A stretch of DNA of 64,000 bases from JADJLQ01 sp038251405 (GCA_038251405.1 JBBSBH010000004.1:124001-188000), one strand, 5' to 3'; positions 7,629-16,938 are shown, numbered from the stretch's first letter. The notes: generated from the letters alone by a model not told the origin. Made by a program: numbers and translations.

Positions 7629-8585
7629 CTAGTACCGATTTCCAATTGTTTTAGACGGCATAGACTTATTTATTAAATCCAAATCCTTTTTTGTTATTTC
7701 CACATTAAATGCTCCTAAATTCTCTTCAAGCCGGCTAATTTTTCTTGTTCCTGGTATAGCAACAATTTCACTGTTTTGGATCAAAACCCACGCTAGGGCA
7801 ATTTGTGCTTTGGTTACTCCCTTGCTTTGGGCAATTTCATCGATAACCTCAACAAACCTTAAATTTTCTCCTATAGCTTTGTCTGTAAAACGAGGATTAC
7901 TAAGTCGAAAATCTCCCTTTTCCAAATCTTCACGACTTTTAATCGCTCCTGTCAAAAATCCTCGTCCCAAAGGGCTGTATGCTACGAACGAAATACCGAG
8001 TTCCTTACAAACATCAAAAATCTCTTGTTCTGGTTCTCGACTCCATAAGGAATATTCAGTTTGCAGGGCTGTAATGGGATGAACTGCGTGAGCTCTACGA
8101 ATTGTTTCAACACCAACTTCGCAAAGACCGATGTACTTTACCTTTCCTTGCTTTACCAAATCAGCCATTGTACCAACACTTTCTTCTATCTCTACTTTGG
8201 GGTCTTGTCTATGAATATAATACAAATCAATTGCGTCAACACTTAAATTCAAAAGACTTTGGTCGCAAGCTTGCCTTATATATTCAGGCTTACCATTAAG
8301 TCCAAGAAATTCACCATTAGGTCCTCGCATTACAGCAAATTTTGTAGCTAAAATCACGTTTTGCCATCTATCTTTAAATGCTTTTCCTAATAATCGTTCA
8401 TTGGCTCCCCAACCATACATATCAGCGGTGTCGAACAAATTAACCCCTAAATCAATTGCCTTATGCAGTGTATTAATAGATTCTTCTTCATTAAAAGAAC
8501 CGTAAAACTCTGACATACCCATGCAGCCAAGACCTATTCGGTTCACATTTAGTGTACTATTACCTAATAGTATTGATTTCTTCAT
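7629..8585 (-). CDS. aldo/keto reductase
   Basis: A 318-residue TIM-barrel NADPH-dependent oxidoreductase of the AKR superfamily. The catalytic tetrad is visible: Asp and Tyr in LFDTADMYGWG (about 50-60), Lys in LATKFAV (about 82), and His in YYIHRQDP (about 123). The cofactor region near the C-terminus includes VAIPGTRKISRLEENL. Length is standard. Members reduce aldehydes and ketones, and the natural substrate is unknown. It sits between the AraC regulator (upstream) and the broken SDR (downstream), all leftward, so it is probably controlled by that regulator. Confidence 0.9.
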   Translation of the reverse strand: MKKSILLGNSTLNVNRIGLGCMGMSEFYGSFNEEESINTLHKAIDLGVNLFDTADMYGWGANERLLGKAFKDRWQNVILATKFAVMRGPNGEFLGLNGKPEYIRQACDQSLLNLSVDAIDLYYIHRQDPKVEIEESVGTMADLVKQGKVKYIGLCEVGVETIRRAHAVHPITALQTEYSLWSREPEQEIFDVCKELGISFVAYSPLGRGFLTGAIKSREDLEKGDFRLSNPRFTDKAIGENLRFVEVIDEIAQSKGVTKAQIALAWVLIQNSEIVAIPGTRKISRLEENLGAFNVEITKKDLDLINKSMPSKTIGNRY

Positions 8586-8674
8586 TTTATTTACTATTTA
8601 GTTAGAGTCCCAAAGGTCAGTAATTTACAACTGAAGCAACTTGTAAATTGCAATCCACTTATTGCAAAATTCAA

Positions 8675-9604
8675 TCAATTGCGAAACTTCAATGGGGAAA
8701 GGTCTGTATGCTTTTTGAAAAAGTTAGAAAAATGAGCTACTTCGTCAAAACCTAAAGCAAAAGCAATTTCAGACACATTCCATTGGGTTTGTCTTAACAA
8801 TATTTTGGCTTCTTCTGCTATTCTACCATTAATAATTTCCGTTGTGCTTTTACCCGTAGTTTCCTTCAGCACTTTATTTAGGTGATTGGTATGTATTGCC
8901 AAAGATTGGGCAAAATCAATTGGTGCTTTTAGTTGTATCACTTGCGCATTATTTTCAATTGGAAACTGTCTCTCCAATAATTCTATAAATAATGAAGATA
9001 TTCTGCTGGCTGCATTCTTAGTAGTATGGACACTTTCCATTGGCTTTAACTTCTGTCCTGTATGTATGAGTTCCAAAACATAATTACGCAACAAATCATA
9101 TTTAAATACATAGTCAGATGACAATTCTGTATTCATTTTCTTAAATATCAGTTCTATCTCACTATATTGTTCATCATTTAACTGATACACAAAATCGCTA
9201 TTCGGTTGATATATAGGAAAGTCATCAATTATCAATCCTGTTTTCGATTTAGATATAAATTCCTTGGTAAACACACAGAAAAAACCTGACTGCTCTTGGG
9301 CTTGCGGTGTATATCGGTAAGGAATTTTTGGGGTAGCAAACAAAATTCCTTGCTTTACTATTTGTACCGTTTTATCAGCATACTCTACAAGATTTTTACC
9401 CTTGATCAAACTGATTTTGTAATATAACCTTCGGTTGTAAGTCATTTCAGACTTTTTATTACCACTGTAATAAAACTTTAAAGTATCAAACACATTAAAA
9501 TGGCCCAAATCATTTGAACTTTTGTTTTCGAAAAAATTATCAAGCTGACATCCACTATCTCCAAATATATCTTTATAAAACGCTAAGATGCTTTTATTTT
9601 CCAT
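8675..9604 (-). CDS. AraC-family transcriptional regulator
   Basis: A 309-residue regulator from the ATG at 9604 (MENKSILAFYKD). A TTG at 9619 would add five residues and is less likely. The N-terminal half is a cupin-like ligand domain. The C-terminal 100 residues hold the two helix-turn-helix units, the second ending WNVSEIAFALGFDEVAHFSNFFKKH, shortened here in meaning to the AraC signature 'SEIAFALGF...FSNFFKK'. It reads towards the aldo/keto reductase and SDR, 89 bases away, and most likely activates them in response to a small organic molecule. The ligand is unknown. Confidence 0.88.
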   Translation of the reverse strand: MENKSILAFYKDIFGDSGCQLDNFFENKSSNDLGHFNVFDTLKFYYSGNKKSEMTYNRRLYYKISLIKGKNLVEYADKTVQIVKQGILFATPKIPYRYTPQAQEQSGFFCVFTKEFISKSKTGLIIDDFPIYQPNSDFVYQLNDEQYSEIELIFKKMNTELSSDYVFKYDLLRNYVLELIHTGQKLKPMESVHTTKNAASRISSLFIELLERQFPIENNAQVIQLKAPIDFAQSLAIHTNHLNKVLKETTGKSTTEIINGRIAEEAKILLRQTQWNVSEIAFALGFDEVAHFSNFFKKHTDLSPLKFRN

Positions 9605-9934
9605 AATTGTAAAATTCAAATAATCTCAAAGGTATGTATTTAATTTATGTTTTAGTCATACAACATTTTTAACTGCTATCATTGTCTCCGTTCTTGTCAT
9701 TTCTTTGTCTGTCATGTAAGTGTACGGTGTCGGCCATACAATGACCGCCAACATTGGTGTTTCCGCACTTTCCATATAAAATCCCCTTGAAGTGGATGGT
9801 TTGGAGATATTATCGTAAATAATTAAATATAAGCAAGTTAAATATAAAATATTTATCTAATGTTTTCCTGCCCTGGGGAAAAATTTAATGACGAGTAAAA
9901 TGTAAGCGTCTACTAATTATATTAATTTTACACC
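9605..9934. other. intergenic stretch between divergent genes
   Basis: About 330 bases between the leftward AraC gene and the rightward nadE. No ORF or RNA gene recognised. A GC-rich patch at 9735-9775 (around GCCAACATTGGTG) faintly recalls palindromic integron-type sites, but I found no second arm. Confidence 0.4.
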
Positions 9935-11602
9935 ATGAGAATTACAATTGCTCAGATAAATAGCCATATTGGCAATTTCGAAGGAAATTTTGCTAAGATA
10001 TTAAATGGAATAGAAACTGCCCGGCAGCAAAAATCTGATTTGGTGATATTTCCGGAGTTAGCTACCTGTGGTTATCCTCCGCGTGATTTTCTGGAATTCA
10101 ATGATTTCATTCTACAATCGCAAGCTGTAATTGAAAGGATAAAAGATGTAGCTACCGACATTGCCGTTTTAGTAGGATCTCCGACCTTTAATCCGCAAAT
10201 AGAAGGGAAAGATTTACATAATGGCGCCTTTTTTATTTACCATGGAAAAATTCTATACCAACAAAATAAGAGCCTACTACCTACCTACGATATATTCGAT
10301 GAATACCGGTATTTTGAACCGTCCCATGATTTTAACGTATTTGAGTTTAAAGGCAAAAGAATAGCGCTCACTATATGTGAAGATTTGTGGAACCTGGGAA
10401 ATGAAAATCCATTGTATACGATATGCCCGATGGATAAAATGATGGATCAAAATCCAGACATTATTCTCAATATTTCAGCCTCGCCTTTTGCATACGATCA
10501 TGCGCAGGAACGAATAGATGTATTGCAGGCGAATGTGATAAAATATAAAAAGCCATTGTTTTATTGTAATACCGTAGGAGCCCAGACGGATGTGGTATTT
10601 GATGGAGGATCATTGGTGTTTTCACCCGACGCATCCGTTTTTGATGAAATGCCCTATTTTGAAGAATCCTGCAAAACTTATGATTTGGATGAAGTATTGA
10701 ATTCACGAGGGACTACAGATCTCAAAAATTACAGCAATAGAAATGGTGAACAAAAGAAAGAAAAGTATGAATTAATTCATGATGCAATTATTCTGGGCAT
10801 TAGAGACTATTTTGGCAAACTGGGTTTTAAGTCAGCAGTAATTGGATTGAGTGGTGGTATTGATAGTGCTTTGACCTGTGCATTAGCAGTTCGTGCTTTG
10901 GGTAAAGAAAATGTAATGGGGTTGATGATGCCTTCGAGGTATAGTAGCAAAGGATCAGTTGATGATGCTGTAACCTTAGCTAAGAATCTGGGTATCCGAT
11001 ATGAAATCATCGAAATAGAACCTTTGTATGCTCAGTTTTTAGAGCAGTTAAATCCAATATTAGAAGACAGACCTTTTAATGTTACAGAAGAAAATATTCA
11101 GGCTAGAATCAGGGGCATTCTATTAATGGCTACATCTAATAAACTAGGGCCGATTTTATTGAATACAACAAATAAAAGCGAAATGGCAGTAGGCTACGGT
11201 ACGCTATATGGAGACCTTTGTGGTGGCCTTTCGGTCCTTGGTGATGTGTATAAGACGGAAGTGTATCAAGTAGTAAAATATGTAAATAAGGACGAACAAA
11301 TCATTCCACAAAATTCTATTTCCAAGCCACCTTCTGCCGAGCTCAGGCCCGGCCAAAAAGATGCAGATAGCCTGCCTCCATATGATATGTTAGACACTAT
11401 TTTGTATCAATACATAGAGAAAAGACAAGGGCCTAAAGAAATTATTGCAAAAGGATTTGAAGAAAATCTGGTAAATCGAATACTCCGAATGGTGAATATG
11501 AATGAGTTTAAGCGGGAGCAAACAGCACCAGTAATAAGGGTGTCATCCAAAGCTTTTGGTGTTGGGAGAAGGGTGCCTATAGTGGCCAAATATCTGGGAT
11601 AA
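9935..11602 (+). CDS. nadE: glutamine-dependent NAD+ synthetase
   Basis: A 555-residue two-domain enzyme that amidates deamido-NAD to NAD+ using ATP and glutamine, the last step of NAD synthesis. The N-terminal carbon-nitrogen hydrolase domain releases ammonia, with a Glu-Lys-Cys triad readable as E41 (FPELATCGYPP), K112 (NKSLLPTYD) and C148 (LTICEDLW). The C-terminal ATP pyrophosphatase domain carries SGGIDS at residues 304-309, and NTTNKSEMAVGYGT further on. The C-terminus ends VGRRVPIVAKYLG. Length is typical for the bacterial glutamine-dependent form. It is a single gene with a divergent upstream neighbour. Confidence 0.95.
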   Translation: MRITIAQINSHIGNFEGNFAKILNGIETARQQKSDLVIFPELATCGYPPRDFLEFNDFILQSQAVIERIKDVATDIAVLVGSPTFNPQIEGKDLHNGAFFIYHGKILYQQNKSLLPTYDIFDEYRYFEPSHDFNVFEFKGKRIALTICEDLWNLGNENPLYTICPMDKMMDQNPDIILNISASPFAYDHAQERIDVLQANVIKYKKPLFYCNTVGAQTDVVFDGGSLVFSPDASVFDEMPYFEESCKTYDLDEVLNSRGTTDLKNYSNRNGEQKKEKYELIHDAIILGIRDYFGKLGFKSAVIGLSGGIDSALTCALAVRALGKENVMGLMMPSRYSSKGSVDDAVTLAKNLGIRYEIIEIEPLYAQFLEQLNPILEDRPFNVTEENIQARIRGILLMATSNKLGPILLNTTNKSEMAVGYGTLYGDLCGGLSVLGDVYKTEVYQVVKYVNKDEQIIPQNSISKPPSAELRPGQKDADSLPPYDMLDTILYQYIEKRQGPKEIIAKGFEENLVNRILRMVNMNEFKREQTAPVIRVSSKAFGVGRRVPIVAKYLG

Positions 11603-11618
11603 TTGTAAACATATAAGG

Positions 11619-11672
11619 TTTATATTGCCAATATAAAGATGTATATACTGTCAGTATAAACCCTTACTTTTG
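11619..11672 (+). promoter_or_regulatory. paired palindromic operators and TAnnTTTG promoter box
   Basis: TTTATATTGCCAATATAAA at 11619-11637 is a perfect palindrome with 8-base arms around GCC. TATACTGTCAGTATA at 11644-11658 has the same plan with 6-base arms. The centres are 23 bases apart, about two helical turns, so a dimeric repressor could bind both on one face. TACTTTTG at 11665-11672 fits the Bacteroidetes -7 box, placing the start of transcription at or just before the ATG at 11678. The following mRNA may therefore be leaderless. Confidence 0.5.
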
Positions 11673-11677
11673 TAAAT

Positions 11678-12901
11678 ATGTTACTTCGACAGGACATTGA
11701 AGCAGTTTATAATGATCAGCAGGCAAGATTATCAGTAAAGTCAATTTCGACACCTAGAGAATACATTTCAATCTTTAAACCTACAGGTAATTTTATAGAA
11801 ATTATTTCTGGAATTAGAAGATGTGGGAAAAGCACGTTGTTAAGACAAATCATTGAAAATCAGAAACTAAAGTATTGCTATTTCAATTTTGAGGACTCCA
11901 GGATAATTCAATTTGAAGCTAATGATTTTGATAAATTGGATAAGATTATTGGCGATGAAGTGCACACTTATTTTTTTGATGAAATTCAAAATGTCAAAAA
12001 TTGGGAAATTTTCATCAGGCAATTACATGAACGAGGTGAAAAAATATATATCACAGGATCTAATGCCACTTTATTAAGTAAAGAGTTGGGAACCCGATTG
12101 ACTGGTAGAAATATAAGGCATGAATTGTTTCCTTTCTCATATTCAGAAAATTTGATTCATTTAAAAAAAGAAAACAATCTATTGGGTGTATCAGATTACA
12201 TGTCAATGGGGGGATTTCCCAGTTATTTAGATTTATTCAATATTGAAATATTACAGACGCTTTTACAAGAAATTGTATTACGGGATATTGCCATCCGGTA
12301 TGGCATTAAAAACACGGATGCTTTACTTGAAATAGTTTATCATTTAATATCAAATATTGGCAAACCATTTACGTTTAATGGCCTTAAGAAGCAATTTTCT
12401 ATTGGCTCTGCAAACAGTATTTCAGATTATTTAAGCTGGCTAAAAGATGCTTATTTATTCTTTTATGTTCAAAGATTTGATTGGTCTTTAAAAAGAAGAA
12501 CTATTTATCCCCGAAAAGTATATTGTATAGATAATGGAATGATCACAACTAATTCCACAAGTTTCACTAAAGATTCTGGCAGACTATTTGAAAATATGAT
12601 TTTCCTTCACTTGAGGCGGCACTTCGATGAAATATACTACTTTCAAATAAATCGTGAATGTGATTTTATTATCATGGAAAATAAAAAATGTAGCATGGCC
12701 ATTCAAGTTACTGAATCATTGCATTCAGAAAACAAAGAAAGGGAAATAGAAGGATTGATAGAGGCTATGAATTATTTTAAATTAAATTCCGGAATAATTG
12801 TCACTATGGAAATTGAAGACTTGTTAGAAGTGGAAGGCAAAAAAATACAAATCCTACCATCTTTTAAATTCCTGATAGGAAATTCATATTTGAATAACTA
12901 A
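11678..12901 (+). CDS. AAA ATPase with DUF4143 C-terminal domain
   Basis: A 407-residue protein of the AAA_14/DUF4143 family common in Bacteroidetes and archaea. Walker A is GIRRCGKST at residues 45-53, and the Walker B-like motif is YFFDEIQN with D101-E102. A central winged-helix-like part follows (GLKKQFSIGSANSISDYL). The C-terminal DUF4143 region has a PDDEXK-like look (RECDFII...AIQVTES) and ends in the alternating strand/helix pattern typical of the family. Function is not established. The paired palindromes upstream suggest tight regulation. A broken relative lies at 48256-48474. Confidence 0.85.
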   Translation: MLLRQDIEAVYNDQQARLSVKSISTPREYISIFKPTGNFIEIISGIRRCGKSTLLRQIIENQKLKYCYFNFEDSRIIQFEANDFDKLDKIIGDEVHTYFFDEIQNVKNWEIFIRQLHERGEKIYITGSNATLLSKELGTRLTGRNIRHELFPFSYSENLIHLKKENNLLGVSDYMSMGGFPSYLDLFNIEILQTLLQEIVLRDIAIRYGIKNTDALLEIVYHLISNIGKPFTFNGLKKQFSIGSANSISDYLSWLKDAYLFFYVQRFDWSLKRRTIYPRKVYCIDNGMITTNSTSFTKDSGRLFENMIFLHLRRHFDEIYYFQINRECDFIIMENKKCSMAIQVTESLHSENKEREIEGLIEAMNYFKLNSGIIVTMEIEDLLEVEGKKIQILPSFKFLIGNSYLNN

Positions 12902-12980
12902 TTTTTACTATTACATTATAATCAACCACTCAAAAATTTGTTTCTTTGCACTCCTTCAAAAACTAAACTAATTTTTAGAA

Positions 12981-13799
12981 ATGGATTCACTATATCTCAA
13001 AATAAATCAAGCCTGGGAAGATAGCTCGCTTATTGGCCAGCCCGAAACTATTGAAGCTATCCATCAGACTTTAGCATTATTAGACAGCGGTAAAATAAGA
13101 GTGGCAGAACCTACAATAAATAATGAATGGCAAGTAAATGAATGGGTAAAGAAAGCGATATTATTATTTTTTCGCATCAGTAAAATGGAGACCATTGAAA
13201 ACGGGCCCTTTGAATTTTATGATAAAATACCGTTGAAGAAAAATTTCGCCGCTCAAGGTGTACGGGTGGTCCCTCAGGCACTGGCAAGATATGGTTCATT
13301 TATTGAGTCGGGGGCAATACTCATGCCTTCCTATGTCAATATAGGTGCCTATATAGGAAGTGGCACTATGGTAGATACATGGGCTACGGTGGGTAGCTGC
13401 GCACAGATTGGCAAAAATGTACATCTCAGTGGAGGTGTAGGAATAGGTGGTGTACTGGAGCCACCTCAGGCAGCTCCTGTGATCATCGAAGACAATGCTT
13501 TTATAGGCTCTCGCTGTATAGTAGTAGAAGGCGTAAAAGTAGGCAGTGAAGCTGTATTGGGGGCAAATGTGGTGTTGACTCAATCTACGCATATCATTGA
13601 TGTCACTGGAAGTGAACCTAAAATATATCGCGGAGAAGTACCACCAAGGTCTGTGGTAATACCGGGTTCCTATAATAAGCAATTCCCCTCAGGAATATAT
13701 CAAGTTCCTTGTGCTTTAATTATTGGAACTCGAAAAGAAAGTACCGACAAAAAAGTCTCTCTAAATGATACCCTGAGAGACTATAATGTAGTTGTGTAG
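12981..13799 (+). CDS. dapD: tetrahydrodipicolinate N-succinyltransferase
   Basis: A 272-residue enzyme of the succinylase branch of lysine and diaminopimelate synthesis. It transfers succinyl from succinyl-CoA to tetrahydrodipicolinate. The N-terminal helical domain (MDSLYLKINQAWEDSSLIGQ) precedes a left-handed beta-helix of hexapeptide repeats, with the diagnostic VVPQALARYGSFIESGAILM and GGVGIGGVLEPPQAAPVIIE. Length matches the family. It stands alone, 79 bases after the DUF4143 gene. It supplies the peptidoglycan precursor. Confidence 0.96.
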   Translation: MDSLYLKINQAWEDSSLIGQPETIEAIHQTLALLDSGKIRVAEPTINNEWQVNEWVKKAILLFFRISKMETIENGPFEFYDKIPLKKNFAAQGVRVVPQALARYGSFIESGAILMPSYVNIGAYIGSGTMVDTWATVGSCAQIGKNVHLSGGVGIGGVLEPPQAAPVIIEDNAFIGSRCIVVEGVKVGSEAVLGANVVLTQSTHIIDVTGSEPKIYRGEVPPRSVVIPGSYNKQFPSGIYQVPCALIIGTRKESTDKKVSLNDTLRDYNVVV

Positions 13800-13800
13800 C

Positions 13801-13930
13801 ATGTTACAATTTACAATATAAGAATTTACGATTAATTTACGATTTACGATTTTGGTGATTGGCAAGGTTCAAATTGAGAAATCGTAAAATCACCAATTGT
13901 TACATTGTAAATCATAATTACCTTTACAGA
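13801..13930. repeat. AT-rich repeat region upstream of the MNT gene
   Basis: Short words of the type TTACGATT and TTACAAT recur, including TTTACGATTTACGATTT around 13836-13853, with the reverse form AATCGTAAAATCACCAATTG downstream. The GGTGATTGG/CACCAATTG words are inverted. The same TTACGATTTACG words occur in the repeat array at 50550-51300. The region probably contains the promoter of the toxin-antitoxin pair. A TTG-started extension of the next gene through here (from 13859) is unlikely to be real. Confidence 0.5.
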
Positions 13931-14245
13931 ATGCTTCAGTTCGATGGTGCAAGATTAGATTCTTTACAAAAGCAGGGCTTGATAGCTGCATTACAAGATA
14001 TTCAAGCACCTGTCTTTTTATTTGGATCGAGAACGGATAAAAATAAACGAGGTGGAGATGTAGATATCATGATATTGTCAGACATTTTATTTGATCAGCA
14101 TTTTGAGCAAAGTATCAAAATCGCTGTAAAATTTCATACTATTTGTGATGAAAAAATAGATGTAGTCATTTTCCCCGCCTATGAGCATTTTACTCCATTG
14201 CAAAAAGATTTCTATAATCATATTAGTAAACAAAAGTTGAAATGA
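13931..14245 (+). CDS. MNT-domain nucleotidyltransferase (putative antitoxin)
   Basis: A 104-residue minimal nucleotidyltransferase of the pol-beta superfamily. The signature is FGSRTDKNKRGGDVDIMI: G32-S33, then D43 and D45, with a third acidic residue at D77 (EKIDVVIF), so the metal-binding triad is complete. In type VII systems such as HepT-MntA the MNT partner adds AMP to the HEPN toxin and disables it. The gene overlaps the HEPN gene by four bases (ATGA). I start it at the ATG at 13931 because the upstream TTG frame covers low-complexity repeat. Confidence 0.82.
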   Translation: MLQFDGARLDSLQKQGLIAALQDIQAPVFLFGSRTDKNKRGGDVDIMILSDILFDQHFEQSIKIAVKFHTICDEKIDVVIFPAYEHFTPLQKDFYNHISKQKLK

Positions 14246-14670
14246 CTAAAGATCATCTTACAGAACGAATAAGACTTTTCACCAAATCATTAAAAGCAAT
14301 GACCAAAACTGCTGCTCAACTTGACTTTTTTGATCCTACTAAAACATATAGCGACAATACCCTTGAAAAATATGATGCTTTGGGTGCGAGATATACTCGA
14401 ACTTATGAATGTGCTATAAAGTTATTTAGAACAAAAGATCTACTAGATTCAAATGAAGAGGCTACTACTATCAGAGAATTATTTCACAGAATGGAGCATT
14501 ATCTTTGGATAAGTGATTCAGCAATCTGGCTGTCTATGAAAATCGTAAGAAATAAACTCAATCATGAATATTTACCTTATGATCAAGCAAAAATATATAA
14601 CTATATACTTCATGAAGCAAAAAATGAATTATTGTATTTATATAATAAAATAGAACAATCTCCCAGCTAA
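14242..14670 (+). CDS. HEPN-domain protein (putative RNase toxin)
   Basis: A 142-residue all-helical protein with the HEPN signature R-x4-H at residues 103-108 (RNKLNH), the presumed RNase active site of HEPN toxins. Length and helical pattern fit HepT-like proteins. It overlaps the MNT gene by four bases and is clearly co-translated with it, making a type VII toxin-antitoxin module. Order is antitoxin first; several described HepT-MntA pairs have the toxin first. RNase activity is inferred from the motif. Confidence 0.75.
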   Translation: MTKDHLTERIRLFTKSLKAMTKTAAQLDFFDPTKTYSDNTLEKYDALGARYTRTYECAIKLFRTKDLLDSNEEATTIRELFHRMEHYLWISDSAIWLSMKIVRNKLNHEYLPYDQAKIYNYILHEAKNELLYLYNKIEQSPS

Positions 14671-14676
14671 TTCATT

Positions 14677-15171
14677 CTATCTAAGTAAAATCTCTACTTG
14701 CTCTATCAACAATTCAGCGATTTTCTCCAAAAAATATTGATCTACATCATCAAAACAATTTAGATCAGCACTGTCTATATCAAGCACTGCTATCACGTGA
14801 TGATAATGCAATATAGGTACCACTATCTCGGATTTTGATAAGCTGCTGCATGAAATATGACCCGGAAAATGATCCACATCAGGAACTATTATAGTTTCAG
14901 CTTTTGCCCATGCAACTCCACAAACTCCTCTATTAAAATCAATCCTGGTGCAGGCCACTGGCCCCTGGAATGGACCCAATACCAGTTGTTCTCCCTTTAC
15001 CAAATAAAACCCAACCCACAACCAATCAAATTGCTCTTTCAATGCACCACAGATATTGGCCATATTGGCGATCTGATCTGTCTCTCCTGCAATGAGTGCT
15101 TTTAATTGGGGCATCAGGTTTTTGTATTGCTCCTGCTTTGAACCTCTTACAATCGATAGATCTTCTGACAT
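14677..15171 (-). CDS. msrC: free methionine-(R)-sulfoxide reductase (GAF domain)
   Basis: A 164-residue single GAF-domain enzyme that reduces free methionine-R-sulfoxide with thioredoxin. Three cysteines sit at the family positions: C74 (GPVACTRI), C84 (RGVCGVAW) and C108 (HISCSS). They keep the spacing of the three E. coli fRMsr cysteines. The DVDHFPGHI segment and VLDIDS near the C-terminus are also characteristic. It is cytoplasmic and converges on the HEPN gene with a 6-base gap. Function is well supported. Confidence 0.92.
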   Translation of the reverse strand: MSEDLSIVRGSKQEQYKNLMPQLKALIAGETDQIANMANICGALKEQFDWLWVGFYLVKGEQLVLGPFQGPVACTRIDFNRGVCGVAWAKAETIIVPDVDHFPGHISCSSLSKSEIVVPILHYHHVIAVLDIDSADLNCFDDVDQYFLEKIAELLIEQVEILLR

Positions 15172-15228
15172 GGAGCAAAGATATAGGCATGTTCAAATCA
15201 GAAGAGCTAAAATTTCAAATCATTTTAC

Positions 15229-15262
15229 AAAAAAGCCCGCATACAATAATTATATACAGGCT
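15229..15262 (-). terminator. Rho-independent terminator after the Sus operon
   Basis: On the minus strand AGCCTGTATA (15262-15253) pairs with TATGCGGGCT (15243-15234), allowing two G-U pairs, and is followed by six T. It sits 26 bases past the stop of the TolB-like gene and separates that operon from msrC. Confidence 0.65.
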
Positions 15263-15287
15263 CAAAAACTAACTCGATTAGTATAAA

Positions 15288-16832
15288 TTATTTCACACGA
15301 CCACTATAGCTTACAAATGAAATAGTCTTGCTATCAGGGGACCAGGAAGGTGTATTAATAGTGCCTTGTCCACCATAGAGGTTGGCTATGGTTCTTGGGA
15401 ATCCTCCGTTGATAGGCATTAGTTTCAAAGAAACAGATTTACATCCTGGGTGTTGAGTAACATCAATGTCATCAGCAAAGGAAATATAAGCGATCCATTT
15501 GCCATCAGGTGACATATGTGGAAACCAGTTATTGTATTGATCGAATGTGAGCTGTTCAACGTTGGAGCCATCGGTTTTCATACGATACAATTGCATGGTA
15601 CCTGTCTGACTTCCATTATAGTATACCCATTGACCATCAGGAGATCCTTCGGGACCATCTACATGGCCAAATTTAAAATTAGTAAGTTGTGTTTCCTGAC
15701 CAGTTTCAATATTTGCTTTGAAAACATGATAAGGTGAATTCCGGGAGGTATCTCTGCGACCTACATAATAAACCTCTTTATTATTAGCAGCCCATCCATG
15801 TAAATACGAAGGAGTTTTTTCAGTTACTAATTTAGGCGTCCCTCCGCCAATAGGCACTACATATACTGTGGAACCACCACCAAACATTCCTTGTCTGGAG
15901 CTACTGAGACCAAGCGTTTTACCATCAGGTGAAATCACATGATCATTATTATTTCTTTCTACAAATCCTGTATTTAACTTTTCAGGAGTGCCGCCGGAAA
16001 CCGGAATGGTCCAGATTGAGCCTTTACTATTGAATAATATTTTTCTTCCATCAGGTAAGAAATTGGGAGCTTCGAATCTTGCTGCACTTTCATAGACCAC
16101 TTTTCTTTTTCCGGTGAATACATCTAATACTTCAAGTCTACAGCCAATAGTATCTGCTCCGTTAAAATTAAAATTCGCAGGCATTGGTTTATCTATCCGT
16201 ACATTCCAGATCCTGGCTTCTTCGATGGCATCGGGATTGTGGGATCCTACGAAAATTCCTACATAAGGATTATCGCCGATATTATCCATGGTTACAGATC
16301 CATATTCTTGCAAAGGCTCCCCGGGATTTGAAACACGCATAGTATATTCTTTCCCCTTGCGTTCCAATTGAATAGTTTGACATTTCTTCTTCGGGAAAAA
16401 TAATTCATCTTGTGGGTCGCGCATAAAAGCTCCCCGCATTACGCGCCATTGAGCCACAGTAAGTCCATCACCATGCATGGTAGCCGTGATATGAGCAGCA
16501 TCTTCCTGCAATGTTTGCCGCACCATCCAACCAAATTTTCGATGCCCTTCTACCCCTGATTTTGGAAATTCAAAATCCGCAGTCACTATAAAATCACCAG
16601 AAATTCTACTTGCCAGGTATTGAAATTCGTCTCTGTTAAACCAAATATTATATCCTGCTCCTTTAAGGGTATATTCTTGTTTAGCAGCGTCATACATAGA
16701 GCTACCTTTGAGTTTTGGATTGCCTACATCCACGGCGGTATCGAATACGCCTATTTTAGACCATTGTGCTGTCATTTCGTTTACTATTGCAAATACTATT
16801 ACAAAGCAAGAAATTAAAATTTTACGATTCAT
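15288..16832 (-). CDS. secreted TolB/WD40-like propeller protein with concanavalin-like N-domain
   Basis: A 514-residue protein with a signal peptide (about residues 1-22, ending MTAQ). Residues 25-215 look like a concanavalin/DUF1349-type beta-sandwich (FDFEFPKSG-like strand pattern, WMVRQTL, and GIFVGSHNPDAI). The rest is a TolB-type beta-propeller with repeated SPDGK/SPDGQ turns, as in HVISPDGKTLG, EGSPDGQWVYY, MSPDGKWIAY and WSPDSKTISF. Such proteins may bind or process a polymer outside the cytoplasm. It is last in the susC-susD operon, 106 bases after susD, so it likely serves the same carbohydrate. No catalytic residues recognised. Confidence 0.75.
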   Translation of the reverse strand: MNRKILISCFVIVFAIVNEMTAQWSKIGVFDTAVDVGNPKLKGSSMYDAAKQEYTLKGAGYNIWFNRDEFQYLASRISGDFIVTADFEFPKSGVEGHRKFGWMVRQTLQEDAAHITATMHGDGLTVAQWRVMRGAFMRDPQDELFFPKKKCQTIQLERKGKEYTMRVSNPGEPLQEYGSVTMDNIGDNPYVGIFVGSHNPDAIEEARIWNVRIDKPMPANFNFNGADTIGCRLEVLDVFTGKRKVVYESAARFEAPNFLPDGRKILFNSKGSIWTIPVSGGTPEKLNTGFVERNNNDHVISPDGKTLGLSSSRQGMFGGGSTVYVVPIGGGTPKLVTEKTPSYLHGWAANNKEVYYVGRRDTSRNSPYHVFKANIETGQETQLTNFKFGHVDGPEGSPDGQWVYYNGSQTGTMQLYRMKTDGSNVEQLTFDQYNNWFPHMSPDGKWIAYISFADDIDVTQHPGCKSVSLKLMPINGGFPRTIANLYGGQGTINTPSWSPDSKTISFVSYSGRVK

Positions 16833-16938
16833 ATTTTTTAAAGGTTGTGTTGAAAAAAATTTAAGTAAAAAAAGAAGTAATTTGACTTTTCATCAGAATA
16901 GTTCTAAAGTATATATAAAATGTATGATATCCAAATGA

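Noticed and set aside
9735..9775. Second attC-like site
   Set aside because: Only one short dyad around GCCAACATTGGTG; no matching long arms.
13296..13682. 128-aa minus-strand ORF inside dapD
   Set aside because: Antisense shadow of the hexapeptide repeats; dapD on the plus strand is unambiguous.
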